64,000 nt of DNA. Origin: Hymenolepis diminuta (Eukaryota; Platyhelminthes; Cestoda; Cyclophyllidea; Hymenolepididae). The stretch covers positions 124,001 to 188,000 of the forward strand of contig CAADRB010000089.1 of NCBI GenBank assembly GCA_900708905.1, read 5' to 3'. Position 1 is the stretch's first letter, and every line of letters begins with the position of its first letter. The notes beneath the pieces are model-generated. The model did no database searches and was not told where the DNA came from. It saw only the letters and a list, made by a program, of their open reading frames with translations. Both the position numbers and the translations under genes were made by a program. Shown piece after piece: positions 13,600 through 25,900 of this stretch.

Positions 13600-16109
13600 T
13601 CAAAATCGGAATTTCAAATGCGCGAAATTGGGTCACCTTAATTTTTCAGCTTGACTCATGAGGGCGTTGCTGAATGTAAGTCAGATCGCGGCATAAAACT
13701 GTTGCTCCTGATGCAACCATTGCAAAATAGGTATTTTTTTGCCCTATCACGGGGTACTTTTCACAAACATCATCCCCAATAGAATAAATTATGGGAAATT
13801 ATTTTTGAAAACAAGGGGTAGGATTAATGAGTGAATGATTAATTCTAAGAGTAGATGAATAGTAAATAAAATCAACTGATTTATTTTATTATTAAATGGA
13901 CTTCTTATTTATTATTATTGGATATGAATGAATGACTAATGACAAAAATGTCATGCGGTGTCTAACTGTAACCCAGGCATTAGTGATCAGGACTGATCAA
14001 TGGTTTGTGTAACATTTCATCTATTTTCGAATTAAACTAAAACGAACTTCAAACCGTCTTGGCGTAATGAGATATTTGAGTATAAATCGATTTTTTTAAC
14101 TTTCGTAATAAAAATTGAATGTGAATAGAGAAAGCTCTCAGAATTATGTTTAAGAAAGTTAATATGTACCGCTTAGGGATGTTTATATGGTGATATTTTG
14201 TTCTTTTATCGATATAAATAAAGAAGTGGTGGATATAAGATAATATCAGAACAGAAAGTTGAAAATAAGCAATATTATAATTAATACGTTTTGTAAATTC
14301 CATAATGAGAGAGACAATTGTAGACGTATAGTCAACAGCTAACGACAGCAACAAATTACAAAAGTTGAACACAAAGAGTTGCGTAGGCCAAAGCGTGCTA
14401 ATCAAAATACCTTAAGGATTCAACCAAGTAAGGGAGAGAGGAATAAGGAACAAAGGAGATGAAAGAAAAGCATAGGAGCCGGTGAATGACAAGTGTACGT
14501 CTGCCTGTGTGTATATGACTGGAAATGCAAAATCATTCGGGTAATGACGCGCGTGAGGTCATGAACCCAGGTGCACTTTTAATAATCTGGATGGCTATCA
14601 AGAGCAGTAATCGATAAAGGCGATTAGACATGACAGACAGGGCTTTACGCCATAGGGACATAAGGACATCACTCCGGCTTCGTGGAATAAAGTGGAAGTA
14701 GTGTCATAGAGAATGTGAATAAAGAGTATTCTGGAAATACATAGAGAGTCATCCTTCATGCATGAAAGCGTAAAAAATGGCCTATCTTCGATTCTAAGTC
14801 CCCAGCCCTTCATGAAATAAACCTTGAAAACCATCAATTTCTCTACTCAAATAGTACTTCCGATGCGTTATTTTGGTCAGATGGACTGAATAACAATTCA
14901 AACGAGTCATTATAAAGAAAACTGTACCTAGAATATTAGGTCAGGGTGTGTCCTGATTCTTGTGTGTTCAACTTGTTATAAATTTGATTCATTAATGGGA
15001 TATGTAAATATATTTTATACCGCGCCTTTATGCTTCATTGAACTAGAATCTCCTCATTCTCTCGTGTATCTTCAAATGTCGCAGTAGTTTCTTTTAGTAT
15101 CATACATGGAAAGAACCCTTATTGGGAGAGTGCCTTTCTAATAGTTTTATAGAAAAGACAGCCTGTAGAGCATTACTGGTATTTAGAATGAAAATTGGGA
15201 TGGCATGGGGATAATTGTAGGAACAATTTTGCAGTTACAACAACCGGAAATGGGGATTGCAAAAAATGACAGGCTCACACGTTTTGCGCAATGGAATTTA
15301 GTTCTCTAGCTTTATTCTCCACTTACTTTATTTTGATCTTGTTAAAGGTAAAGTAAGAAATTTGACCATTTCTTTGGGAAAAATAAAACTTTCCCTATAA
15401 TATTAACAATTTATTAATTTAAATATACTAATCCAGAAATATGGTATTCAAATCGGATGGTGTAATGCATTTCGTTCGAAACTAACCAACGCGAGGAATT
15501 CTCACCGATTAACCAGAACAGAAACAACAGTGTTAATCATCCAAGGAGTCTGCATGGCCGTAGGACGGAAGAAATGTTTCAGTCACAATAGATCGACCAA
15601 TTCTCGGCTATTCCTTAATAATACGAAAAATGCAATGGATTATTTTCTGTCTATACAGGATCTGAAATATCAGTGCAGATAAAAATTACTACTAAATGAA
15701 TAAATTACATGTTCCAACAATAGCAACCTTAGAATGGTCATTTAATTTAGAGAAAGTTTGACCTTAAATGCATTAGAAACAAACAATCGAACGATCTCAA
15801 ATTTGTACTGATTAGTCAAAATTCCGACTGAGATGAACAAAACGAGTTCACAACGCCACACTCCCAATTTAAGGCTTTGAAGCCGTGAAATCGTTATTCT
15901 CAATGTCTTATTAATAGATGCTGTAAACAAATGGACTTGCCAATGGAGTTGGCATGATGTAGAGCTGCTTAATTCAGCAGTACCTGATGTAGCACTCTGG
16001 GGAGCATTAAACTGCAATTCATTTTAAAGTATTTTGACTGATTAGGAAGCTGTATATACCTACTGTGTACTTCTGTGTTAATTCATAGGGTATTTCTGGA
16101 CCGGACGTC

Positions 16110-16803
16110 GCCGTTTAGTCCTTCACATGGAATGTGGCAATTACACTGTCGAGATGGCATGGCAATACAAAATCCTCCCCACACATCTCCTAACCTCTCC
16201 CATCCCACCCCACATTGACTTTAAACCAAACTGCCCGTGCGCGTTCCCTTCAAGTGCGTCCGTATATGATTGCGTTGGGACTTGGTGCGTCAGTGCTGTC
16301 CCTAATGGTTGTGAGTTGTACTCAAAGGCTGAAGGCACGCGTATAGACCTGTCCGTGCCACACCAACGTCTACTTTTCTGATTGGTTGGCCAAGGTCACA
16401 GCTGGAGACAGAAAGACTGGCTTGGTCGATCCTCACTTGTCCCAAATGCAGTAGAGAGCACAAGAGGAGACGGCTATTTTATGCATTATTTATCCTCCAG
16501 TGCACATACATACAAGCTCATATTTTACCAATTGGTCTCTTCTTTGAAATCAACCTCACTGCTATTGCTCATTTGGCCACTTCGGATATGTAAAGCAGGG
16601 CTAACTCATCCGGATAGTCTGTTCTTCCCTCTGGTTTATATATTGACTTTTTTGTGTGTTTATAATGCTTTCCCAATGCTGGACCAACGTAATACTGAAG
16701 AGCAAACTTGAAGTTTACCGTGTGAAATATAGTAATACCTTCCTTACTGATCCTGATATAGCCCTCGAAAACCTTCTTCTTCTTGTTTCAATGCACCCCT
16801 ACC
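16110..16803 (+). promoter_or_regulatory. Putative RIM promoter / 5' leader region
   Basis: This segment lies directly before the first RIM coding exon and is clearly richer in G, C and CG dinucleotides than the DNA on either side. It contains ATTGG/CCAAT-type sequence near 16380 (GATTGGTTGGCC) and 16530. Both strands carry open frames (16127-16381, 16382-16711, 16141-16338), but none is protein-like. The base composition more likely reflects regulatory or leader sequence. A further 5' non-coding exon may be hidden here. Confidence 0.35.
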
Positions 16804-16991
16804 ATGCAACAGTCACAATCGATAACACCATCCCAATCGGCACAGGTCACCCAGGGCTCCGCTCAAGTGGCTTTTAAGCCGGGGGTGCCCGGGGCCGATA
16901 TACAACCGGATTTATCCCACTTAACCCCAGAGGAGCGAAGGATTATTGAGGATGTTATTAATCGACAGAGACAAGAAGAACTTATTGATCG
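16804..16991 (+). CDS. RIM: RIM coding exon 1: N-terminal Rab-binding segment
   Basis: The exon opens with a Gln/Ser/Pro-rich stretch (MQQSQSITPSQSAQ). The conserved RIM N-terminal signature PDLSHLTPEERRIIEDVINR follows at about residues 34-53, and the exon ends at a GTATGT donor in phase 2. In other animals this helix continues with a charged coiled stretch before the zinc finger. Here the next detected exon starts with a Pro/Val-rich stretch instead, so a short alternative helix exon may lie unseen in the 6.6-kb intron. Confidence 0.85.
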
Positions 16992-19900
16992 GTATGTTTT
17001 TTCCGCTGTATTCTCTCCTACCATTTTCCTTTACTTTTCGCCCTTTACGTTTCTCGAGCACCAAAATAGTGAGAAATTTTATGAAATCCTGGATCCCACG
17101 AGGCTTAATTGTTTATTCAAATTAAGATAAATTATATTGCTTATACTCGAACTACATTAGCATGGCCTACTTTATCGTATCTCAACTTATCGAGGGAAAT
17201 GAGGTTTCTTACACAAAAGACTTAATAAGTCCCCAGTACAGATCATTTAAATATCACTTTTTCAACTTCTGCTTTAGTCTTCAAAGGTGTTTGCTTCTTA
17301 ATATGATAGACACAACTTAACATTTGGATTGATTAATAAGCATTAACAAATTAAACTAGATTATGATATTGTTAGAGAACTAAATATTAATTATAATGTA
17401 AAAATCTCTTGCAACGCTGGAGAATCCAGCAAATAAAATTTTCATTAAAAACAAATAATTTTATTCTCTTCATAAAAGTATAATGAAAATGGATCTTTTC
17501 TACACTATTAACTATTTTATCGATTAAATTTAGGCTTTAATTAGGGTATTAGAAGGATTTCAAATTTGACTTTACGAATAAGTAAATTAACTAATAGTGC
17601 GTCCAATATCAACAAGATGATGAATTGATTGGTTGGCAGCTAAGCTTACATGTGTATCTCAGAGCTTGAGTTTGGAAAATCGGCAGAAATTCACAGGAAA
17701 GCGTTTTAAATAGATAACTAGTGATTTGACTGAAATGTTATTGTAAGATTGCTTATAATGGTGGGTGTAGTTTATTACCCATTTTTATAAAGTACAAGTA
17801 TACGTTTATTATTTCACCGTAAATGGATTGGAATTGCTACAATAATTATTCTTAGGCGCCCATTTTATTTAGAACGTTAGGAGAAATATTCATTCCCCCA
17901 AAGAAATTGCTGTGAGGGTCTTCAAGATGCTTTTTTAAGATCTTTTGAGTTTATAGAGAACTCCATCAACATTGCCAATTATTAGCATTACTAGCGCTGT
18001 CGGATTTTTTTTTCAATGTTTGAATTTTGAACCTGATTTCTTAACATGGATCACAAGTGGAAAACGTGGAGGGGATACAAAATGTTATCGAATGACTTCT
18101 CCTAATTACGAAAAGTTTCTTTACACAGGTCTATGCAGGAACGCACCTTACAGTGGCAAAATCAGTGTGAACGCCGGGAGTAAAATATTAAATAACATTT
18201 TTATAGATCAACGTTACTTATTAATAGCGTTTGTAGCATTAACTGAGAGGTTGAGTCATTGCCGATTAATCATCGGAGCATTGTACAAGCAGCGAATTCC
18301 AAATACTTCTACCATTCGTTCCTTTGTTTAAATATATGGCGGTTCTAAGTTGATCGTTACATTATTTATTTCTAAAATAAATGGAGGAAATTAATCAGGA
18401 ATTTCTTCCACATTTCAATCACATTTTGATGAAATTCTCATCCTGATTTGCTTCGATGATTGAAATAGTCCTCTTTTCATTATTGCTTGGTTAATAAATG
18501 AGTTTTTCAATAAAGTGGATTCAAATGTGTCTTCTGACATTCTAAATTAATAACTAAAACTGATGTCGTAATTGCAATTTTATTCGGTGTAATTTGAATA
18601 TATGATTGGTGCGTTCTATTTGCATAGTACAGAGTGCATGTTTTATTCTTCCAGAAATTTCGTAGGCAGCTATTAATGATTCTACTCAGTGTTTCATTTA
18701 ATACCTGTATTAATTAATTTCAAAATAATGCTAAAATACAGCTGTATCAACCAACTTAAATTGCCAGTTGTATTAAGAGAATTAATTAAAATATTATGCT
18801 TTGTATGATATTTAGTTTTCAGTTAAGCAAACCGAACCCATCCTATTGATGTATCATTTGATATACATTGTATCTGCCTTAAATGATGAAATAGAGCAGA
18901 TATCGTTTACTTATGCTAAATGATTTGATCAGGTAAAATTCGGAAAATATTGGTTGGCAATGGGTATTGACTGCCGCAAGGATCCAATTTATTGCTTTTA
19001 AACGATGAGCACATTTTATCTGATGATGAAAGACTTCCCAAGCTGGTTACAGAATTTTAACAACGCTTGAATATCGGGGAGTTAATCTAATGACAATTCC
19101 GCATTCTACCGTCCCTCGTGTTGACCAGTGTGAGTGGCTGTTCACATCCCATAATGCGCACTGATGGACATCGATCTCATGATTTCTGACTGGAGAAACG
19201 AGTACGTTAATTGATGCGCTACAATTTCAAAAACTATGAAAATAAGCTTCAGTTGATGTTCAACAATAAAATTACCTTTTTAAGTGAAGGAACTACCTTC
19301 TAGATCAAAAGAAAGCAATTTTTCAACATTCAATTGGAAAATAAAAAATATTCTGGAGCTTCTCAAAGAGAAACTCTCTGTTGCATTTGATAATCGCTCT
19401 GCCTGCAAAGATGGATTCCAAACCCCCATTATTTGAAGATATTTAAAGACATGCAATCAATGTAAAATCACTTTTATTATGAAGAAATGTCATTTTAAGT
19501 ATTTGTTTGGATGAAATACAAAATTCCGAAAATATATCTACAAATAATGTTCTTCAATAGATACAAGTCATTACCACTGAAAATAATACAAGTTAAAAGA
19601 AAGCTGCAGTTTTCAAAAGCTTTATTAAGTCCATAGAACGCCCTCTCGGAAATATGTCACTTTTAACCTCAAAATCTGTGTGATCAAATCTTATCTTTGA
19701 CAAATTCATTAAATTTTCAATTTTATCAGGCTGATAACTCCCATGCTTTCAAAAACCCATCATGGGCAGGGGCCTAGTTTGGCGAGAACCTATGATTTCT
19801 GACTCAGTCTCCTGACCCTTCCTCCCCTCCCCCTCCCCCTCTTTCTTATTAACTAGTGGCACTCTGTGTACCGATGGGGAGCGAACCCGTGAGCTCGGAC

Positions 19901-22900
19901 TTTAGAGGCGAGATCGTCAATAGCTACGCCACCGATACGCTAAAAGGAGATTCCTGTGGGTCAGTTCATTTCTTCGATTTTCTACAGGTTCAGCCTCTTA
20001 GTTCGCTCTACCAGTAACGGCACGAACCAACCAGGATTTTATATTTTACATATAAATTATTTTCGAAGAAAGCAATATAATTACTGAGGTTAAAAATCTA
20101 ATAAAGAATGTAATGAACTGCCACCTTTCAAACGCTTAAGATCATCTTAGATACACTGAAAATAGTCTGCTGCATGGAATGTATTTATAAATTGACTATT
20201 AGCCATATAGAAAGGTTATATATGACGACTCATTCTTATATAAAAGAACTTGAACCAGTTTTTAAAATTATTTTTTTCTCTTGAAAACCAGCATCCGGTA
20301 CAATTTTCTTTCAAAGCTACATTCCAAATGAAATAAGCAACCTTGAGTGCTTTAGACCAAGAGTCTAAGGAACAAAGAAGGATGTAATCGCTGCTCGAAC
20401 TTGTGTACGGACTTCGAGAACAAGAAGTCAAAATTCACTCTCCTCTCTCTCATATTAGTGAAATTTAATAGATGGAATTTTAAAAGCGTGTCTAGAGTGG
20501 ACTCAGTAATAATGTTGGTCAAAAATGAATATATCGCTCTATGTTCTTGGTTTCTCAAACCCTCGAAGTTGAGGAATATCCGAAAACAAACTCACATCCA
20601 ATCAGTTTCAAGTCCTTGTTCTTTCATTTAATTCTGCTTTCACTTTCTGCTTTTGTTTTCATGCACCATTAGCATTTACCTCTTTAAAAGATTACATCAT
20701 TTTCAATCAGCCCATCACGATTTTGAACTTTTGACTTCTATTTCATGCACAGTATAAACATTATTTGGAAATGGATAAATATATCAGTGAAATTAACTTC
20801 AGATATGATTAAATTCCGCAAAATTCGCGTCGTCTTTTAATTTTAGAGTAGGCAGTTTTCCTTTACTTCCTTTTTCTCCTTGAGTGCGTTTAAAGCAACA
20901 TCGGTAGTACCACTGCCGAAATCGCATGAGATAGTAATCGAAGAGGAAATACACGAGATTGCATTAGGGATCAGAACCAGCAGTTTAGTTTCCTTCCCAG
21001 TGAATAGCAATTATAGAGAGCGTGCGTTGAGCAGCCAAGCCGCTTGTTCTCTATGGCAAACTACTTGCGATCTCGTATGCATCCGTTACCTGCGTGTCTA
21101 TATGCCTGCGTGCATGAAATCATCCAATCATGCAAAGCAATTTTGCCATCTATTGCGTCTATGCTCACAAGCACTTGGATTAGCTATCGATCGCTGCGAC
21201 GCGTCCGCACACGCCATCAAGTTTCGAATTCTTATTGGGTGTTCAGCCTCTCGTCCTCTCTTGCGTCTGCTCGCTCACACATACACACTGGCTTTAACTG
21301 ATTTTTAAATAATTTAGTTTTCCCTTTTGCGTCACGTATCCTGCTCTCTGCTCTCTTCTCTCTTGCTCTCATCTGCCTCTCTCTCCCTCTCCGTTTGTGT
21401 CGTGTTTATAAGCTCTGCTGTCAGGCCAACTGTAATCACCGTTTAATGCTAGGAAAATGTGCTTGTCTACGTCAGACATGTAGGTACTTAGCTCTGATCC
21501 CTTTGCATCACAAATGTTCACTCTTATTATTAAGTTAACAAATAATCATCAGTTAATGGTCGTAATACAAATACGAATCAGATATTTAGATATATAGCCT
21601 TGAATATTTCAGTTACCGTTAAAAGAGGGAAGCAAATGATGTTTTTTTCGCTGGAGGTTCAGATGGAATTTGCACCTCTTTGTTCTTAACAACTTCAGGA
21701 TATGTAAGAAGTTCATTTCTATTGGAGAATAGTTTTCAAGACGAATGAGTTCGATTGCGCTGATTTTCGTGAATAGAAGTTTCAATTTCCTTATAGCTTC
21801 ATAATCACAAACATCTGAAGTAGCGTGAGTTGAAAGAATGAGTGATTGTACCACTCCCGTGATCATTTTATGTTCATTCGATGTATTTATTGCTCACGTC
21901 AAAAGCTGAACAATGTATACAAGGTTACGAATTGGGGATGAGTTCGTGTTTTTTAACTCTAACTGACAAGTGTATTAGCCAAAAAGTTGTTTATTACCTT
22001 CTTACACTACTTTCATTGGTTTGTTGACTTTGGTCGAAGTGACTTGGGATCAAGTAACAAAGGGAAAAATAGATTTTACCCTGTTAACGTGTGAAAAGAT
22101 TCATTCGGTATAGTGAATCAGTAGTCGAATGGCTTTATGCGGATAGATAATGACCTTGAATTTAAAAGTTTAGCTTCGGTTATTGCAATAAAAACGAATA
22201 TGGTTAGCGAGATTAAAGAGCGATGGCAGGAGTGACTAAATACGTATTCAGAATATTTCTTTAGTTATGGAAATACCGACATAGTAGTCACTGCTTAGAA
22301 ATGACAATCTACTAATTTGATTAGCTGGATTACTAAAGCAATTATGATAACAATGATGGGCATTGCCCATTCCGAAATGGAAGAACAGACGATCGAGTCA
22401 AGTAAGACTAGAAAAAACCAAGTTGTCACTTGTGGAGTTTTCCAGCCTGCTTAATACTTGTGATGCTTATTAAAGAGAATTTAGCTACTTTTTTTCCCCC
22501 AAAAGAATTATATGATTTTCAGTATCCACTGAGTTGATATTTTAACCACCACGGGTATCACGAAACGATGCTTTACTGATCATAAGGACTGTAAAATCGC
22601 TTCCACATCATTACTATGGCAAATTTCGGCGTGGGTAATTGTCATTCATCTACTACTTCTTTGCCTGGCCAATTATATTCTGTCACGTAGGAGATGGAAA
22701 TCCACTAATCATTAATGATTGGTTTACTCTTTTCTGACTTATTACATCCCCAAAATTATGCCAATAAATAACTATTCTGCTTTTTCTATTTTTATTCGCT
22801 TTCTCTCTGGGATCCGCGTAACCATATTTTAATTTATCAAAAGAAGACAACTATATACATTGTAACAACATTCAATTACTTCCCTAATGAACATATGCAG

Positions 22901-25900
22901 TTATCACTACCCCTCACAGGAAAATCGTAGTGTGGAAACCCTTTCGTTGATATTAACGCTTATACGGCTACCCAAATACTTTTAGTCAAATAATTTTAAA
23001 TCGTACTATCTCCTCAGTTCATTATTTTTTAGACTTTTGAGAAGATCGGAAAATTATCACAAAGGAAGGACAAAACAGTATAGTAGATATGCGATGGCTC
23101 AAATTTATTGAAATTGTAGATGGAAATGGAAGTAAATTCTGCAGTCTTAAAGTCTCAATTTTACCAGTATGTTATATCTATGAGAGGGAATCAATCATAG
23201 TTCATTGAAGGAAAGATGTTAGCGTAAATTTGACCTTGAAATGTTACCATATGGCCGATATAGGATTCTGCTAATTCTTTTATTAACGCTTAGTGTATGC
23301 ATAAATTCATATCCCGAAAAAAATTCTTTAAATTATTCAACCCTTTTTGTATGTGTGACGCATTTTCTCGTCATTCCTAAATGCTGATTAATACAGATCG
23401 TCTAATTTTCTGTCATTGCACTTGTTGAAATGGATCTATTCTAAAGTAAAATTATTTCCTTGCCTTAAGAAAGCATACATCCTATACAATTCCTGTTATT
23501 GACAGATACTTTGAGAACGACTGTGAAGAGTTGTAATGAAAGATGGAACATAGAAACAATTCAGTTAATTAGGATATTATTAATAACATTTTGCTGATGG
23601 ATAATTTTAGCTCCCAGGGAAATCTCCCACCTCCTGTTGTTGTACAGCGGGGTTCCAAAGTATTTCAACGCCTTCCAACCCTTCCCGACACTCTTCCCGT
23701 ATCAAGCGGCTCAGCAGGAGCAGCAGTTTCTGCTACGAATGCTCAAGCGACCAATAGCCTTGGTCGTGCCAAAGACGAATTTTTCGGTGGTGTCACGCGA
23801 CGAGGTCGACTCGGCACAGATCGACCTTTTCCATCTGTCCATCACAATCGCACTTCTGGAGACCTATTTGGTGCTGTCTCTAGCTTCTTCACTCGAACTG
23901 GTGGCAGTGGTGCTGCTGGCACAAGTTCTGGAGGTGGTGGGGACATTGACGTTTGTGAAATTTGTCATGTCACAAAATTTACCAGCACTGCTGGTCACAA
24001 TTGTGCTCAATGCAATCTTAAAACTTGCGTTCGATGTGGTGGATGGTTTGGTACTCAGGTAGGATATAAATTCGCTCTACATTATATGGGATTGAGAGAT
24101 GTAATATGAAATTTCCCCGCATGATTGGGATAAAAATAAGCTACCTGAAGGATTTAATGGTACGGGGTAGCTAGAAAACTAACCCGATTTAATAATTAAT
24201 TCTTTGGAGAATATAAACATGTGCGTAGTCGAGAGGCATCATCACTCATTTCTAACTGGGAGTCACTCTACGAAAGTTATTTGCTTGAAATAAGCGGTTC
24301 TGTGGGTGATTTTAAGCATATCTTCATCCCTTATCGTTTGATGCGTTGCAGTAGATAGTGAGAGATCTTATATGTTGAAATTGTCGACTGGTAATTGGTA
24401 TCTGTATGTAATTCATTAACATCTTAATGGTTTACATCATTAGTAGAGATAAGCTCATTTTGAAAAAAAGACACTTTTAAATGACTGAGGATTTCTTAAT
24501 TGTCAGAAGTCTGAGCACCTACATTTCCTTCCATCGAATAACATGGGTTTAGAATCTAAAAGTAATTGGTATAATGCAGAATAAACATTACTTTTTTAAA
24601 TAGCTGATCAAAACTGCTTTTGACCCGAAAAAAAATTAGTACTATGATTAATGGAGATTGAATAGCACTGTAGCACTCTACTTGATGTGATAAAATATTT
24701 ATTCCTAAATATTCGCTCTATTTTTTATCCTTCCGAAGGTTAATATTTCTAATTGTTAATAATTCGAATCCAACTGTGTATGTAAGAAAACCGGTCAATC
24801 CTTTTCCGAGGTTACCATAATTTTCAATGACTTTACTTATATTATAGATAGTGTAGAAGAATTTTTGGGCATTAAATGGCTATTGGTTAAGCTTAATCGT
24901 CTGAAAAATAACAAGATTGATAATAGATAAATTTGAAAGTTATTAGTCCACATGAAGACATTACTATTACATATTCATCAATAGCCTTCATGGATGTGCA
25001 AGAATTGCTTCAGCAATCTCTCTGCTCCACCAAAATCAGTGGCCGGCGGGGTCAAGGATGTACAGAGGCCAACCGCCGGAAGAAGTCTAGCCACTACTGA
25101 TCAGTCAGCTACAACTGGCGAGATCCTACCCCATTCCCGACATAATCCCGTCTCCTCTGTGGCACCAACCAGCTCCGCCCGTCCACACCCCGCTCCCCCC
25201 ACTTCTTCTTCCTCTTCCGCCATCGGAAACGTATTTAATGTGCCTCCCTCAGTGGAACGCAGTCAAAGCGGCTATGCGGGCGTAGCCAGCCGATCAAGGC
25301 TGCGTGAGGCCATGAGAGAGTGAGTGCCACCAATTGATTAGTTTTAATTAGGGACTAAAATTTCCCTTCCTGCATTGAAATATACTCATTTCAATTGGAA
25401 CTGTTAAAAGTTTACTTTATTTGACTAAGAACATACACTCTACTATAATAAAAACGATATTAGTAAAATGAATACTTTGACTGGATTTATAATAAAATTA
25501 TGCCAAAACAACATATCTTTAGGTATCTTTCCTCTGTGGGCATTTTTAAATAATAGTAAAATTGATGGCCACACCAGTATTCTAAATGTTATCCGACAAT
25601 ATGTGATTTGAAAATCACTGAACAAAGCCATTAAGTCGACAGCCTGACTGCTGACTGACTTCTTTGAGGAACCAGATGTTATTGAGGCTGCTGCAGACTC
25701 AGTACTAATTCAATTATAAATTTCATAGTTAAGCAGATTTTGAGCTCTTACTTGTAGATATAGATAGCTAATGTGAACTAATGAATGTGAGATGACTATC
25801 ACATTCTCATCGTAACGAACGGAGCATCTAATTCCTAGAATATAGTAAATGGCAACTTTATTCTAAACAGTTGACAATTTGAGTGCTATATGGCGAAGAA

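Larger units (their letters stand above)
8966..16100. other. Gene-poor AT-rich stretch
   Basis: No gene is supported. Visible structures are a (GGCAGA) hexamer repeated three and a half times at 13577-13599 and a (TA)n run at about 13188-13207. Several open frames of 60-120 codons (such as 9247-9438 minus, 14049-14405 minus and 15742-16017 minus) lack both protein-like composition and consistent splice sites. Confidence 0.5.
16992..23610 (+). other. RIM intron 1 (6.6 kb)
   Basis: The longest intron of the gene. It holds a CG-rich block at 20985-21440 and a tRNA-derived SINE fragment at 19870-19945, with a poly-pyrimidine run (CCCTCC repeats) at about 19818-19842. A block at 19113-19215 resembles 57159-57245. 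Open frames at 17972-18331 and 20880-21308 lack ATG starts and domain matches. Confidence 0.6.

Noticed and set aside
17972..18331. 119-codon open frame in RIM intron 1
   Set aside because: TTG start, hydrophobic and irregular composition, no domain; chance open frame in an intron.
20880..21308. 142-codon open frame in the CG-rich block
   Set aside because: TTG start and a second long frame (21044-21301) on the same DNA; low stop density follows from the higher GC content.
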